Origin: Paramylibacter kogurei
GTDB taxonomy: Bacteria > Pseudomonadota > Alphaproteobacteria > Rhodobacterales > Rhodobacteraceae
Direction of reading: 5' to 3'
Assembly: GCF_002742285.1 (NCBI RefSeq)
Contig: NZ_MDGM01000012.1
Coordinates: 372,001-436,000, forward strand
DNA length: 64,000 nt
The notes under the pieces are model-generated. The model was not told where the DNA came from and did not search any database. It worked only from the letters and a program-made list of their open reading frames with translations. The translations under genes were made by a program, and so were the position numbers. Below are positions 47,736 through 56,692 of the stretch, piece by piece (position 1 is the stretch's first letter; every line of letters starts with the position of its first letter).

Positions 47736-48119
47736 ATGGATTTTTCAACGAAAGTGCCACGGCAAAGATCGGAATCCATTGTGCCAATGATCAATGTGGT
47801 GTTCCTGTTGTTGATATTTTTCCTGATGACGTCGGTGATTAAACAACCCGCGCCGTTTGAATTAACACCACCAAACGCGGATCAGTTGCGCATGAGTGAG
47901 GGCGAAATGGCCGTGTATGTTTCCAATGATGGCATGGTGCGGTTTGATACGTTTGAAAACGATATCGCATGGCAACGGCTCAAGGGGCGGATTGATGCAA
48001 AAACCAATGTAAAATTGCATGTTGATGCCAGTTTGCCCGCCCCAATTTTAGCGCAGGTCATGGCGCAGTTTCGCACGGTGGGTGCGGCCAATGTCGAAAT
48101 TATCACAACGGCAAAATGA
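47736..48119 (+). CDS. exbD: ExbD stator protein, second copy (Asp replaced by Asn)
   Basis: A 127-residue paralogue of the preceding ExbD with the same layout. The membrane helix reads PMINVVFLLLIFFLMTSV, so the residue aligned with the essential Asp is Asn20. The codon is AAT and the frame is clean. The periplasmic part is intact (NVKLHVDASLPAPILAQVMAQF), so the protein is probably expressed. It may form a heterodimeric stator with the first ExbD in which only one helix carries a proton. It overlaps tonB by ATGA. Confidence 0.9.
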   Translation: MDFSTKVPRQRSESIVPMINVVFLLLIFFLMTSVIKQPAPFELTPPNADQLRMSEGEMAVYVSNDGMVRFDTFENDIAWQRLKGRIDAKTNVKLHVDASLPAPILAQVMAQFRTVGAANVEIITTAK

Positions 48120-48952
48120 TCAAACTGTTTGAAACTCTTGGTTTTGGCGCAATTGCCGTGGCGGTGCATCTGGTGATGATGTTTGGCTTGCCAAATCGCG
48201 GCAGCCAAGCGGGCGGCGAAGCGGGTGAACATCTGTTATCGCTGCAAGGATCAACGCCACAGATTGAACAATTGGTGGCGGAATGGACCGCGCCGCCAGA
48301 AACCGTTGTTACGATGGCAGAGGAACCTGTCGTTGCGCCAACCCTGCCAACACCCCCCGTGATTATACCAAGCGCGCCCGCGCCAAACGCAACGCCCGCC
48401 TTACCAATCAAGGATGTGGTTGAAACACCCAAAGTCGTGGCGCCATCGGATCAGATGTCAATTAAACCAAAGGCGCGACCAAAGCGTGTGAAGCCGATTG
48501 AAACGGCAAAGCCCAAAGTTGCAAAAACGCCCAAGCCACAGGCAAAAGCAAAGAATTCATCGACCGCCAGCAAAGCACAGAAAAAGCAAAAATCGGCAGG
48601 TAGCGGTGGTGGAAAATCCGCGGGGAACGCGGGCAAGGCGGCGGTGAAATCTGGCAAATCTGCCAATTCCGCCAAGGCGTTGGAAGTGTGGGGCGCACAG
48701 GTTCGCCGCGCAATTGAACGGCGCAAAGGATCGGTGCGCGGCATGAAACGGCGCGTAACTGTCACCATCCGCGTGAATGTTGCCGCCAATGGTCAGGTGC
48801 TGAGCTTTCAAATTGTGAAATCATCAGGCAACGCCAAGGCGGATAATGCCGCGCTGAAAACCTTGAACGGGATTAAATCCATGCCAAAGGCGGTAAAGGG
48901 CGTGAGCAAATCAAAACATAGTTTTGTGATCCCAATGATTTACCAACCGTGA
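48116..48952 (+). CDS. tonB: TonB energy transducer
   Basis: A 278-residue protein with an N-terminal membrane anchor (GFGAIAVAVHLVMMFGL). A long periplasm-spanning region rich in Pro, Lys and Ala follows, for example KPKARPKRVKPIETAKPKV. The C-terminal TonB domain covers residues 195-278 (VWGAQVRRAIERRKG, RVTVTIRVNVAANGQVLSFQI). It transmits force from ExbB/ExbD to outer membrane receptors, here presumably the heme receptor just downstream. Confidence 0.92.
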   Translation: MIKLFETLGFGAIAVAVHLVMMFGLPNRGSQAGGEAGEHLLSLQGSTPQIEQLVAEWTAPPETVVTMAEEPVVAPTLPTPPVIIPSAPAPNATPALPIKDVVETPKVVAPSDQMSIKPKARPKRVKPIETAKPKVAKTPKPQAKAKNSSTASKAQKKQKSAGSGGGKSAGNAGKAAVKSGKSANSAKALEVWGAQVRRAIERRKGSVRGMKRRVTVTIRVNVAANGQVLSFQIVKSSGNAKADNAALKTLNGIKSMPKAVKGVSKSKHSFVIPMIYQP

Positions 48953-48962
48953 AAATAATAAT

Positions 48963-48977
48963 TGACAAAATTTGTCA
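48963..48977 (+). promoter_or_regulatory. Perfect TGA-N9-TCA iron-responsive box before the heme receptor
   Basis: TGACAAAATTTGTCA is a perfect palindrome with 7-base arms around a central base. It matches the TGA-N9-TCA form of iron regulator sites in this group and overlaps a TTGACA at 48962-48967. It lies 77 bases before the receptor ATG and gives the receptor-hmuSTUV operon its own iron-controlled start. Confidence 0.7.
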
Positions 48978-49053
48978 GATATAAGATGAACCCATAAAGT
49001 AACCACCCGACTCGCGTCTGGCAGTGAAGATGAAAACGCGAGAAGGACGGGAA

Positions 49054-51045
49054 ATGACCCCCAATAGATTTATCGTTGCAACCGTTGCAACATTCGCGGC
49101 CCAAGCTGCCGTAGCACAAGATTCCACCACCGTGGACCCCATCGTTATCAACGCTGGCCAAGACAAGGTTGCATCCGATGTGGCGCAATCGGTGAGCGTG
49201 GTAAACCAAGAAAAATTGGATGAAATTCAGGCCGCCAATATCGGTGATATCCTGAACCAAGTGCCCGGTGTTTCTGGTATTGGATCAAGCAGCCCGCTTG
49301 GCCAATCATTCAACATTCGCGGCGTTGGTGCAGGTGTGACATCGGCGGCGTCATCAATCCTGACACTGGTGGATGGTGAAGAGCTTTATTACGAAAGCTA
49401 TCGCCAAGGGTCGATTTTTGTGGAACCCGAATTGTTAAAACGGGTCGAGGTTTTGCGCGGCCCTGGTTCATCAACGCTTTATGGTTCTGGTGCGATGGGT
49501 GGCGTGGTTTTGATGGAAACCAAAGATGCCCGCGATTTTCTGACCGACGGCGATACATTCGCGGTGCGTCAAAAGCTAACGTTTGAAAGCAACGAGGATA
49601 AATCCCAATCCACCACGATTTTGGCATTTGCACCTGATGACAATTTCGATGCGTTATTTGCACTGTCATATTCCGATATTGGTACAAGCGAGGACGGCGA
49701 TGGCAACACATTGATCCGCACCAATGCCGATATCGCCAATGTTTTGGCCAAGGCGAATTACACCAAGGGTGATCATCGTTTTGGCGTGTCCTATCAACAT
49801 CTGTATTCCGATGGCACCAACCAAGATTTCAATCAGTTGGACGGAAGTGCAACATTCCCGTGGGGCGTGGGCAATATCACGACACAGTCGCAGGTTGCAA
49901 AGCTGGAACATAATTACAGCCCAACCGACAACCCGTTTATCGATTTGACCACCAGCCTGTCATACACCAATTCACAGATTGACGTGGCACAGGGCACAAT
50001 CGCCAGCGAACCGGTTTTTGCGTCATTAATCGGCGAGCGATCCTATGAATTGTGGAAGCTGAAAACAGAAAACACCGCCGATATTTCAGGTGCTGCGGGT
50101 GAGCATTATTTGACGTTTGGTGCGGCGGTTTCACGCAAAGATCGCACATCGAACCCCGCGTCAGGTTCCCACCCAGAAGCCACAACAGATACGTTTGAGA
50201 TTTATGCGCTAAGCGAATTTTCCCCAACTGATCGTTTGACGATCAACACAGGGTTACGCATCGATCATCAACGTGTTGAACCCGCAGACAGCGTGACCGT
50301 GACCAGTGATTCAACAACAGGCACCGCGATCGAGCCGCAAATTTCAGCGATCTATAAATTGAACGAAAACTGGAATGTGTTGGGATCGCTTGCGCGTGTA
50401 AACAGACTACCCACGGATGATGAAATCTTTGATGCATTTAGCGGGGGTGCGGCCAATTTGGATTTGGATCCTGAAAAGGGGACGAACACAGAAATTGGTG
50501 TGTCCTATGTGGGATCAAACCTGTTCACCGCAAATGACGAGATCGATTTAAAATTCACCGCATTTTACAATGATATCAAAGACAAAATTGTGCGCACCAA
50601 TGCGGGCGCGGGGCAGCCTGGGTTTGATAATATTGATCGTGCAATCATCAAAGGTGCGGAAATCGAAGGGCGCTATGTCGTGGGCAAATTTGCAGCATCC
50701 ATGGGCGTGACCCTGATTGACGGGCAGGGTCCAAATGGCAGCAAGCTGAATTCAATTGCGAATAATTCAATCATGCTTGGCCTGTCATATCAATTCACAC
50801 CTGAATTCAAGATGGGCATCAACAGCACATTCGCCGCTGACCGCACACAGGATCGTGGTGAATTTGATGGCTATAACGTGCACAACGTTTACGCCACTTA
50901 CAGCCCTGATCGGGGTGTGTTGAAGGGCACAGAAATCCATCTGGGCATCGATAATATCGCCGATACAACCTATCAGCCCGCGACATATCTGTCGCAAGCG
51001 GCCAAGGGGCGAAACATCAAACTGTCTTTGGCAAAAACATTCTAA
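49054..51045 (+). CDS. TonB-dependent heme receptor
   Basis: An outer membrane beta-barrel receptor of 663 residues. ATG 49054 follows GAAGGACGGG. A signal peptide (FIVATVATFAAQAAVAQ) precedes the TonB box region and the plug domain, which has IGDILNQVPGVSGIG, FNIRGVG and RVEVLRGPGSSTLYGSGAMGGVV. The barrel ends with the aromatic KLSLAKTF. In the barrel, VNRLPTDDEIFDAF followed by NLDLDPEKGTNTEIG corresponds in place to the FRAP and NPNL motifs of heme/hemoglobin receptors. The hmuSTUV genes directly after it support heme as cargo. Confidence 0.93.
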   Translation: MTPNRFIVATVATFAAQAAVAQDSTTVDPIVINAGQDKVASDVAQSVSVVNQEKLDEIQAANIGDILNQVPGVSGIGSSSPLGQSFNIRGVGAGVTSAASSILTLVDGEELYYESYRQGSIFVEPELLKRVEVLRGPGSSTLYGSGAMGGVVLMETKDARDFLTDGDTFAVRQKLTFESNEDKSQSTTILAFAPDDNFDALFALSYSDIGTSEDGDGNTLIRTNADIANVLAKANYTKGDHRFGVSYQHLYSDGTNQDFNQLDGSATFPWGVGNITTQSQVAKLEHNYSPTDNPFIDLTTSLSYTNSQIDVAQGTIASEPVFASLIGERSYELWKLKTENTADISGAAGEHYLTFGAAVSRKDRTSNPASGSHPEATTDTFEIYALSEFSPTDRLTINTGLRIDHQRVEPADSVTVTSDSTTGTAIEPQISAIYKLNENWNVLGSLARVNRLPTDDEIFDAFSGGAANLDLDPEKGTNTEIGVSYVGSNLFTANDEIDLKFTAFYNDIKDKIVRTNAGAGQPGFDNIDRAIIKGAEIEGRYVVGKFAASMGVTLIDGQGPNGSKLNSIANNSIMLGLSYQFTPEFKMGINSTFAADRTQDRGEFDGYNVHNVYATYSPDRGVLKGTEIHLGIDNIADTTYQPATYLSQAAKGRNIKLSLAKTF

Positions 51046-51057
51046 GCGGAGAGCGAA

Positions 51058-52113
51058 ATGTTAGATCATTCAATCGCAGATAATTACGAACGGTTCGAAA
51101 ACCTGATCCAAGAAAAAGGATCAATGCGTGCAGTGGACGCTGCCAAGTCATTGGGCATCAGCGAGGCAGAGCTGGTCGAGGCGAAACAAATTTCAGGTGC
51201 GGCGAAACGATTGCGCCGCGATCCTGAACGTGGGTTCGCACCCTTGATCGAGGGTATGGTTGGCCTTGGCGAAGTGATGTGTTTAACGCGCAATGAACAT
51301 GCGGTGCACGAACGTTACGGCGAATTTGACAACGTTAACATCGGCCCTGTGATGGGGCTGGTTTTGAACAAAACCATTGATCTGCGCATTTTCATGAACC
51401 GTTGGGCCTTTGGCTTTGTCATCGAAGAACAGGTGAAATCTGGCCTGCGGATCAGCCTGCAATTTTTTGATAAATCGGGTACGGCGGTGCATAAAATTTA
51501 CCCAACAGATCAAACCGATCGTGCGGGGTTTGATGCGCTGGTTGCGGATTGGATTGACACGAGCGCCGATCAAATCATCACGCAACCAATGCCCCCAATT
51601 GCCGCGGATCGCCCTGATCACGATGTTGATGTTGCCGCATTGCGCAAAGATTGGGATGCCATGAGCGATGTGCATCAATTCCACGGCATGTTGAAAAAAC
51701 ACAATGTCGGGCGGATGCAGGCATTGCGATTGGTTGGCGAAGATGTGGCATGGCAGGTTCCACCCGAGGCGATCACATGGGCGTTGGAACGCGCGGTTGA
51801 TGCGCAATTGCCGATCATGGTTTTCATTGGCAATAATGGTTGTATCCAAATCCATACGGGTGCCATTGAAAATGTAAAACCAATGGGGCCGTGGATTAAC
51901 ATCCTTGATCCCAAATTCCATATGCATCTGCGTCAAGATCACGTGGCCCATGCATGGATCGTGCGCAAACCATCCAAAGATGGGTTTGTCACATCGCTTG
52001 AGGCATTCGATGAAAACGGCCAGAACTTTTTCTTGATGTTTGGTGAACGCCACGAAGGGAACCCAGAATTGGAAGCATGGCGTGATTTGCTTGCTGGGTT
52101 GGGTAAGAAATGA
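51058..52113 (+). CDS. hmuS: Hemin-degrading factor HmuS
   Basis: A cytoplasmic heme-binding protein of 351 residues, with two related halves as in HemS/ChuS. The N-terminal half has RRDPERGFAPLIEGMVGLGEVMCLTRNEHAVHERYG and the second half has WALERAVDAQLPIMVFIGNNGCIQIHTGAIENVKPMGPWINILDPKFHMHLR. It takes heme from the transporter and may break it down. It starts 12 bases after the receptor, behind GCGGAGAGCG, and overlaps hmuT by four bases. Confidence 0.94.
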   Translation: MLDHSIADNYERFENLIQEKGSMRAVDAAKSLGISEAELVEAKQISGAAKRLRRDPERGFAPLIEGMVGLGEVMCLTRNEHAVHERYGEFDNVNIGPVMGLVLNKTIDLRIFMNRWAFGFVIEEQVKSGLRISLQFFDKSGTAVHKIYPTDQTDRAGFDALVADWIDTSADQIITQPMPPIAADRPDHDVDVAALRKDWDAMSDVHQFHGMLKKHNVGRMQALRLVGEDVAWQVPPEAITWALERAVDAQLPIMVFIGNNGCIQIHTGAIENVKPMGPWINILDPKFHMHLRQDHVAHAWIVRKPSKDGFVTSLEAFDENGQNFFLMFGERHEGNPELEAWRDLLAGLGKK

Positions 52114-52958
52114 AATTGCTTACACATTTCATGTTGATCGGCGCGCTCGCAATTGCGGGCGCATCCCACGCACAGGACTATAAACGCATCGCATCGGCGG
52201 GCGGGGATATCACCGAAATTATCTATGGGCTTGGCGCAGGTGATCGCGTGATCGCAGTTGATAGCACCTCTGGTTACCCAGCCGCAGTGAAAGACAAGGC
52301 GCAAATCGGTTATGTGCGCGGCCTGTCCGCCGAAGGCGTGTTATCCATCGCACCCGATCTGTTGATTGGTGCGGATGATATGGGCCCACCCAATGTGATC
52401 GACAATCTACGCGCTGCCAATTTGGATGTTGCCATCGCACCCCTTGGTCAAGGTGGGGATCGTGTTGTGACCAAGATCAAATTCGTTGGCGAAACATTGG
52501 GATTGCAAACACGCGCCGATGAATTGATCGCTGATTACAGCGCCAAGATGGCAGCACTTGCCGATCAGGTTGATGCGCTAAAAACCAAGCCACGGGTGTT
52601 GTTTATCCTGTCCATGCGCGATGGTGCCCCGATTGTGGGGGGGGCGGAAACCTCGGCCAATGATATCATTGAACTGGCAGGTGGCGTGAATGTCGGCGAG
52701 GGTTTTTCGGGCTGGAAGCCGATGAATTCAGAGGCATTGATCGCCGCCAACCCCGATGTGATCGTGATGTCTGCGAGCCATGCGGAAAATATGGGCGATG
52801 ATGGCGCGGTTTTGGATCGTGCGGACATCAAATTAACCAATGCTGGCAAAGCCGAAAATCTGGTCAAGATGGACGCGATGTTATTGCTGGGCTTTGGTCC
52901 GCGCACACCAACTGCGGTGGCAGAGTTGATGCATCATATCCATCCGCATTCACATTAA
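52110..52958 (+). CDS. hmuT: Heme ABC transporter periplasmic binding protein HmuT
   Basis: A class-III periplasmic binding protein of 282 residues with a signal peptide (FMLIGALAIAGASHA). The mature start YKRIASAGGDITEIIYGLGAGDRVIAVDSTSGYP is the typical heme-binding protein opening. GYVRGLSAEGVLSIAPDLLIG and VNVGEGFSGWKPMNSEALIAANPDVIVM follow. It hands heme from the receptor to HmuUV. Confidence 0.94.
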   Translation: MKLLTHFMLIGALAIAGASHAQDYKRIASAGGDITEIIYGLGAGDRVIAVDSTSGYPAAVKDKAQIGYVRGLSAEGVLSIAPDLLIGADDMGPPNVIDNLRAANLDVAIAPLGQGGDRVVTKIKFVGETLGLQTRADELIADYSAKMAALADQVDALKTKPRVLFILSMRDGAPIVGGAETSANDIIELAGGVNVGEGFSGWKPMNSEALIAANPDVIVMSASHAENMGDDGAVLDRADIKLTNAGKAENLVKMDAMLLLGFGPRTPTAVAELMHHIHPHSH

Positions 52959-52959
52959 A

Positions 52960-54009
52960 ATGGCACTGTTGGAAATAACACAAATTCGCGGGCGCAGACT
53001 GCCGTTTCACACGATGGTGTTTGTCGTTCTGTTGGCCACGCTGTTGATCGTGGCCATTGGCGAATTGGTTTTGGGGCCTGTGCGATTAAACCTATCGCAG
53101 ATTTATGATGCAATTGTGGGTAATGGCGAACCAATGCCCGCCGCAATTGTCACCCAAATCCGTGCACCGCGCATGGTATTGGGGCTTGGCATTGGGATGT
53201 CGCTGGCGATTTGTGGTGCGGTTTTACAAGGGTTGTTACGCAACCCATTGGCCGATCCGGGATTGATCGGGATATCGGGTGGCGCATCGGCGGCGGTGGT
53301 TGTGGTGATTGTGTTGGGGGATATGTTTCTGGGTGAAATCCCAGTCGGAATCCGCCCCTATGTTTTGCCCATTGCGGCGTTTTGCGGCGCATTGTTGGTG
53401 ACGGCGTTGATCCTTGGCTTTGCCCAAAAAAACGGGGAAATGTCGATTGGGCGCCTTATCCTTGTTGGGGTTGCGATCAATGCGATTGCAGGGGCCGGCA
53501 TCGGGTTTTTGACCTATATTTCCAACGATACGCAATTGCGTGACCTCACATTTTGGTCAATGGGCAGTTTGGCCAAAACCGGTTGGTTTGGGGTTGGGAT
53601 CAGCGTGACGATCATGATGATTTCAAACGTGGTTTTGCTGCGCTATGCGCGTGCACTTGATCTGTTTCAACTGGGGGAACGTGCCGCATTTCACAGCGGT
53701 CTTGCGATCACCAAAATCAAATTCAGCGCCTGTGCGATTTGCGCCGTGGCGGTGGGGGCAGGGGTATCCATCGCAGGCCCGATTGGATTTATCGGATTGG
53801 TATCCCCCCATATCGCACGCATGATTATCGGCAGTGCGCATCATTTGTTATTGCCAGCATCGGCATTGTTGGGCGGTGTATTATTGCTCTGTGCTGATTT
53901 GATCGTGCGCAATGTGATCCCACCCCAAGAATTGCCCATTGGTTTGGCCACATCATTGATCGGCGGGCCATTCTTTTTATTCCTTTTGCTGCGGGAAAAA
54001 CGGCTATGA
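52960..54009 (+). CDS. hmuU: Heme ABC transporter permease HmuU
   Basis: A FecCD/BtuC-type permease of 349 residues with about ten membrane segments. Characteristic blocks are IRAPRMVLGLGIGMSLAICGAVLQGLLRNPLADPGLIGISGGA and, near the end, GPIGFIGLVSPHIARMIIG with the coupling helix. It begins two bases after hmuT and overlaps hmuV by four bases. Confidence 0.95.
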   Translation: MALLEITQIRGRRLPFHTMVFVVLLATLLIVAIGELVLGPVRLNLSQIYDAIVGNGEPMPAAIVTQIRAPRMVLGLGIGMSLAICGAVLQGLLRNPLADPGLIGISGGASAAVVVVIVLGDMFLGEIPVGIRPYVLPIAAFCGALLVTALILGFAQKNGEMSIGRLILVGVAINAIAGAGIGFLTYISNDTQLRDLTFWSMGSLAKTGWFGVGISVTIMMISNVVLLRYARALDLFQLGERAAFHSGLAITKIKFSACAICAVAVGAGVSIAGPIGFIGLVSPHIARMIIGSAHHLLLPASALLGGVLLLCADLIVRNVIPPQELPIGLATSLIGGPFFLFLLLREKRL

Positions 54010-54794
54010 TTACGGGGCGCAATTTATCGCTGGCATTTGGCAATACACAGGTGTTGCGCGGGGCGAATATTGATGTGCCATTGGGCAGATTGGTTGCGAT
54101 CTGTGGCCCCAATGGTGCGGGTAAATCCACGGTGCTTTCTGTTTTGGCGGGTGAGCAGAAACATTATCAGGGTGACGTTTATTTTGGCGATGAAGCATTG
54201 GCGGATTTAACCTCGCGTGATCTGTCGCGCCGCCGCGCAGTGTTGGAACAAAGCCCAAGTCTATCTGCGAATTTTTGCGTTGATGAATTGGTGCGTTTGT
54301 CGATCCCAATGGAATTACCCCCGCGTGATACCGATGTGATGGTGTGCAATATTTTGGATCAACTGGGATTATCGGAATTTGCCAAACGCCGTGTTGATAA
54401 CCTGTCAGGGGGGCAACGTCACCGCGCACATTTGGCGCGTGTCTTGGCACAGGTTTATGCCAATCAAACGCTGTTTGGGGCGGGGTATCTGTTTTTGGAT
54501 GAACCCACGGCCAGTTTGGATATTTTGCACCAGATTGCAGTGATGAAAATCGCAAGGGCGGCGGCGCAAAACGGGGTTGGTGTTTTGGTGGTGTTGCATG
54601 ATTTGAACCTTGCCGCCGCATTTGCCGATGACGTGGTAATGGTAAATCGTGGTGAAACAGTCGCGGCAGGCCCCGTGGGACAAGTATTCGCCAGCAAGCT
54701 TTTGTCCCAGATTTACGAAACCCCGATCAACGTTGATAAACACAGCTCTGGTCGGTTGGTGATTTACCCTGAATTACAGGATTTGGCGGGGTGA
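54006..54794 (+). CDS. hmuV: Heme ABC transporter ATP-binding protein HmuV
   Basis: A 262-residue ATPase. Walker A is GPNGAGKSTVLSVLAG, the signature is NLSGGQRHRAHLARVLAQV, and Walker B is YLFLDEPTASLDI, with the switch histidine in VVLHDLNLA. A short insertion before Walker B (YANQTLFGAGYLF) is usual for HmuV. Its last 21 bases overlap the end of the convergent racemase-family gene. Confidence 0.95.
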   Translation: MITGRNLSLAFGNTQVLRGANIDVPLGRLVAICGPNGAGKSTVLSVLAGEQKHYQGDVYFGDEALADLTSRDLSRRRAVLEQSPSLSANFCVDELVRLSIPMELPPRDTDVMVCNILDQLGLSEFAKRRVDNLSGGQRHRAHLARVLAQVYANQTLFGAGYLFLDEPTASLDILHQIAVMKIARAAAQNGVGVLVVLHDLNLAAAFADDVVMVNRGETVAAGPVGQVFASKLLSQIYETPINVDKHSSGRLVIYPELQDLAG

Positions 54795-55547
54795 TTTCCG
54801 ATTGGATTGATCATGAAACAACCGCCCGGGGCGAAATGCACCAAGGCCAGTGTTGGTCAGTTTCGCCATATGCCAGGCCAAGGCTTGGTTGCTGGAGATC
54901 ACGGGTTTGTTTCCCGCTCGCTCGATCACATCAATTACGTCAAGCGTATCCAAATTCGTACAGGACAAAAACACACCGTCACAGGCTGGATCCGCGCCGA
55001 TATCAATCGCTGCACGGGCGATATCATCGGGGGAAATCCGTGCGACATTTTCATCGAGCGATTCATTAAAGCTTGCGAATTTTGCGGTGGTGATCCCACT
55101 GTTTGACAGCGCGGATTGCAAGGTTGCATTTATCGCCGCGATATAGGGGGACACGAGTGCCAGATTGGTCATGTTCAAATGCCGACAGGCGGCAATCACC
55201 GCCGAGAGCGGATTGGTCACATGTTCGGTGCTACACCCCGATTTGATCGCATCCGCCACACCATCCGTCCCAATTACCGAACTGGCAGAGGTACAGCCAT
55301 ATCCAACCGCACCAAATCGTGTTGCGCGGGGAAACATGGCCGCGGATTTTGGCAACCCTGCCTTCATCGCGTTGAGCGTATCGCGGGTGATCGTATCGGC
55401 ATTGGAAATACGGCTGACCATGATTTTTGTGGTGTCGGGCGAAAACAGGCGCTGGAAATCATGTTCGACCCGTTCATCGGTTTGCAAAACGATCAGGCCA
55501 AGGGTTGAGTGGGGCGGTTCCCTGCGTGTGTATGAATAATTATTCAT
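54774..55547 (-). CDS. Asp/Glu racemase superfamily protein, EutA/maleate isomerase type
   Basis: A 257-residue protein with the two-cysteine active site of the Asp/Glu racemase and maleate isomerase family: Cys85 in GYGCTSASS and Cys196 in FLSCTNLDTLDVI. LGLIVLQTDERVEHDF and SSNQALAWHM are shared with the EutA proteins of hydroxyectoine gene clusters, as I recall them. It is last in a coupled three-gene unit, its ATG overlapping the stop of the M24 gene (ATGA). The substrate is not determined; an isomerase acting on a product of the two other enzymes is a reasonable guess. Confidence 0.8.
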   Translation of the reverse strand: MNNYSYTRREPPHSTLGLIVLQTDERVEHDFQRLFSPDTTKIMVSRISNADTITRDTLNAMKAGLPKSAAMFPRATRFGAVGYGCTSASSVIGTDGVADAIKSGCSTEHVTNPLSAVIAACRHLNMTNLALVSPYIAAINATLQSALSNSGITTAKFASFNESLDENVARISPDDIARAAIDIGADPACDGVFLSCTNLDTLDVIDVIERAGNKPVISSNQALAWHMAKLTNTGLGAFRPGRLFHDQSNRKSPRQIL

Positions 55548-56692
55548 ATCACCACCATATTCGCAGGCGCACGCGGGGATAACATTTCGGCACCCGTTTC
55601 GCGAATGACGATGTTTTCCTCGTGTACCAAGATGCGCCCCTGTGTGGTTTCAATGGATGGTTCCAAGGTTAACACCATTCCGTCCACCAGTGGTAAATTT
55701 TCCGCCGCGATCAACGATGGCCATTCCGTAAGCTGTAGCCCAAGCCCATGGCCAAAACGCCCCGCCTGTGCCGCCTTGCCCCCGCCCGTTACCTTAACCA
55801 TGGCATGGAATACATCGGCGCAGGTGGCGCCGATACGTGCGGTTGCCAGCCCTGCATCCACCGCGTCTTGCAATCTGGAAAATGCGTCGCTGGTTTTGGG
55901 GTCGGGTTTTCCAACACTATAATTGCGATCAAAATCGGCGAAATATCCATCCCAAGTCACCCCAGTATCCAGCATCAAAATATCACCATCTGATAATTCA
56001 CGCGCACTGGGTAGGGATATCACATCGCTGTATCCCGATGGGCCAAGCCCGCTGGCAAGATAGGGCACGCAATCCGCACCCTCGGCCAAACACAGCCTTT
56101 GAAATTCACGACAGACCATATCGTGTGATCGTCCCCTGTGGGCGATTTCAGGAACGCGGGCAAATGCACGCCCTGCAATATCGCAGGCGGTTTTGATTTT
56201 GGCAATTTCGGCGTCTGATTTCACCATACGCAAGGATCGGGTGATATTGGCGTCATCGCCAAACCGATCCGCACCGATGGATGCGATCATGCGGTGATAA
56301 TCATTGAGCGGCATACGCAAATGGGATTCATGCCCTGATGGAATCGCGATACGCCCAGATGGTGCAAATTCGCGCAAAGTTTCACACAGCAATGAAATGC
56401 CATCATCATTCAGATCGGGGGATACCCATGTGCGAATATCATCCACCCAAGTTTGCGCCATCAATTCATGACCAATGCTTGGGATCACCGCCACGGGTTT
56501 GCCGCTGGCAGGGATAATCATAAACCATGGGCGCGATGGGCTTTCCCAGAAACGGGTTTGATACCCGCTGAAATAGGCAAACTCTGGCGCGGTGGTCAGC
56601 AATATCGCGGATATACCGTGATCCGCCATGGCGCGCTGGGCGCGTTTGGTGCGCGATTGATATTCCGAAATGGCAAACCCGCATTGGTTCAT
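55544..56692 (-). CDS. M24 family peptidase, ectoine-hydrolase/Xaa-Pro type
   Basis: A 382-residue protein with a creatinase-like N-terminal domain (TAPEFAYFSGYQTRFWESPSRPWFMIIP) and a pita-bread catalytic domain. The full M24 metal set is visible: D242 in LMLDTG, D253 in ADFDRN, H315 in GRFGHGLGLQLTEWPS, E344 in LTLEPS and a Glu in VHEENIVI. Relatives include proline dipeptidases and the ectoine hydrolase DoeA/EutD. The EutA-like neighbour favours the latter or a related amide hydrolase. It overlaps both neighbours by ATGA. Confidence 0.8.
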   Translation of the reverse strand: MNQCGFAISEYQSRTKRAQRAMADHGISAILLTTAPEFAYFSGYQTRFWESPSRPWFMIIPASGKPVAVIPSIGHELMAQTWVDDIRTWVSPDLNDDGISLLCETLREFAPSGRIAIPSGHESHLRMPLNDYHRMIASIGADRFGDDANITRSLRMVKSDAEIAKIKTACDIAGRAFARVPEIAHRGRSHDMVCREFQRLCLAEGADCVPYLASGLGPSGYSDVISLPSARELSDGDILMLDTGVTWDGYFADFDRNYSVGKPDPKTSDAFSRLQDAVDAGLATARIGATCADVFHAMVKVTGGGKAAQAGRFGHGLGLQLTEWPSLIAAENLPLVDGMVLTLEPSIETTQGRILVHEENIVIRETGAEMLSPRAPANMVVI

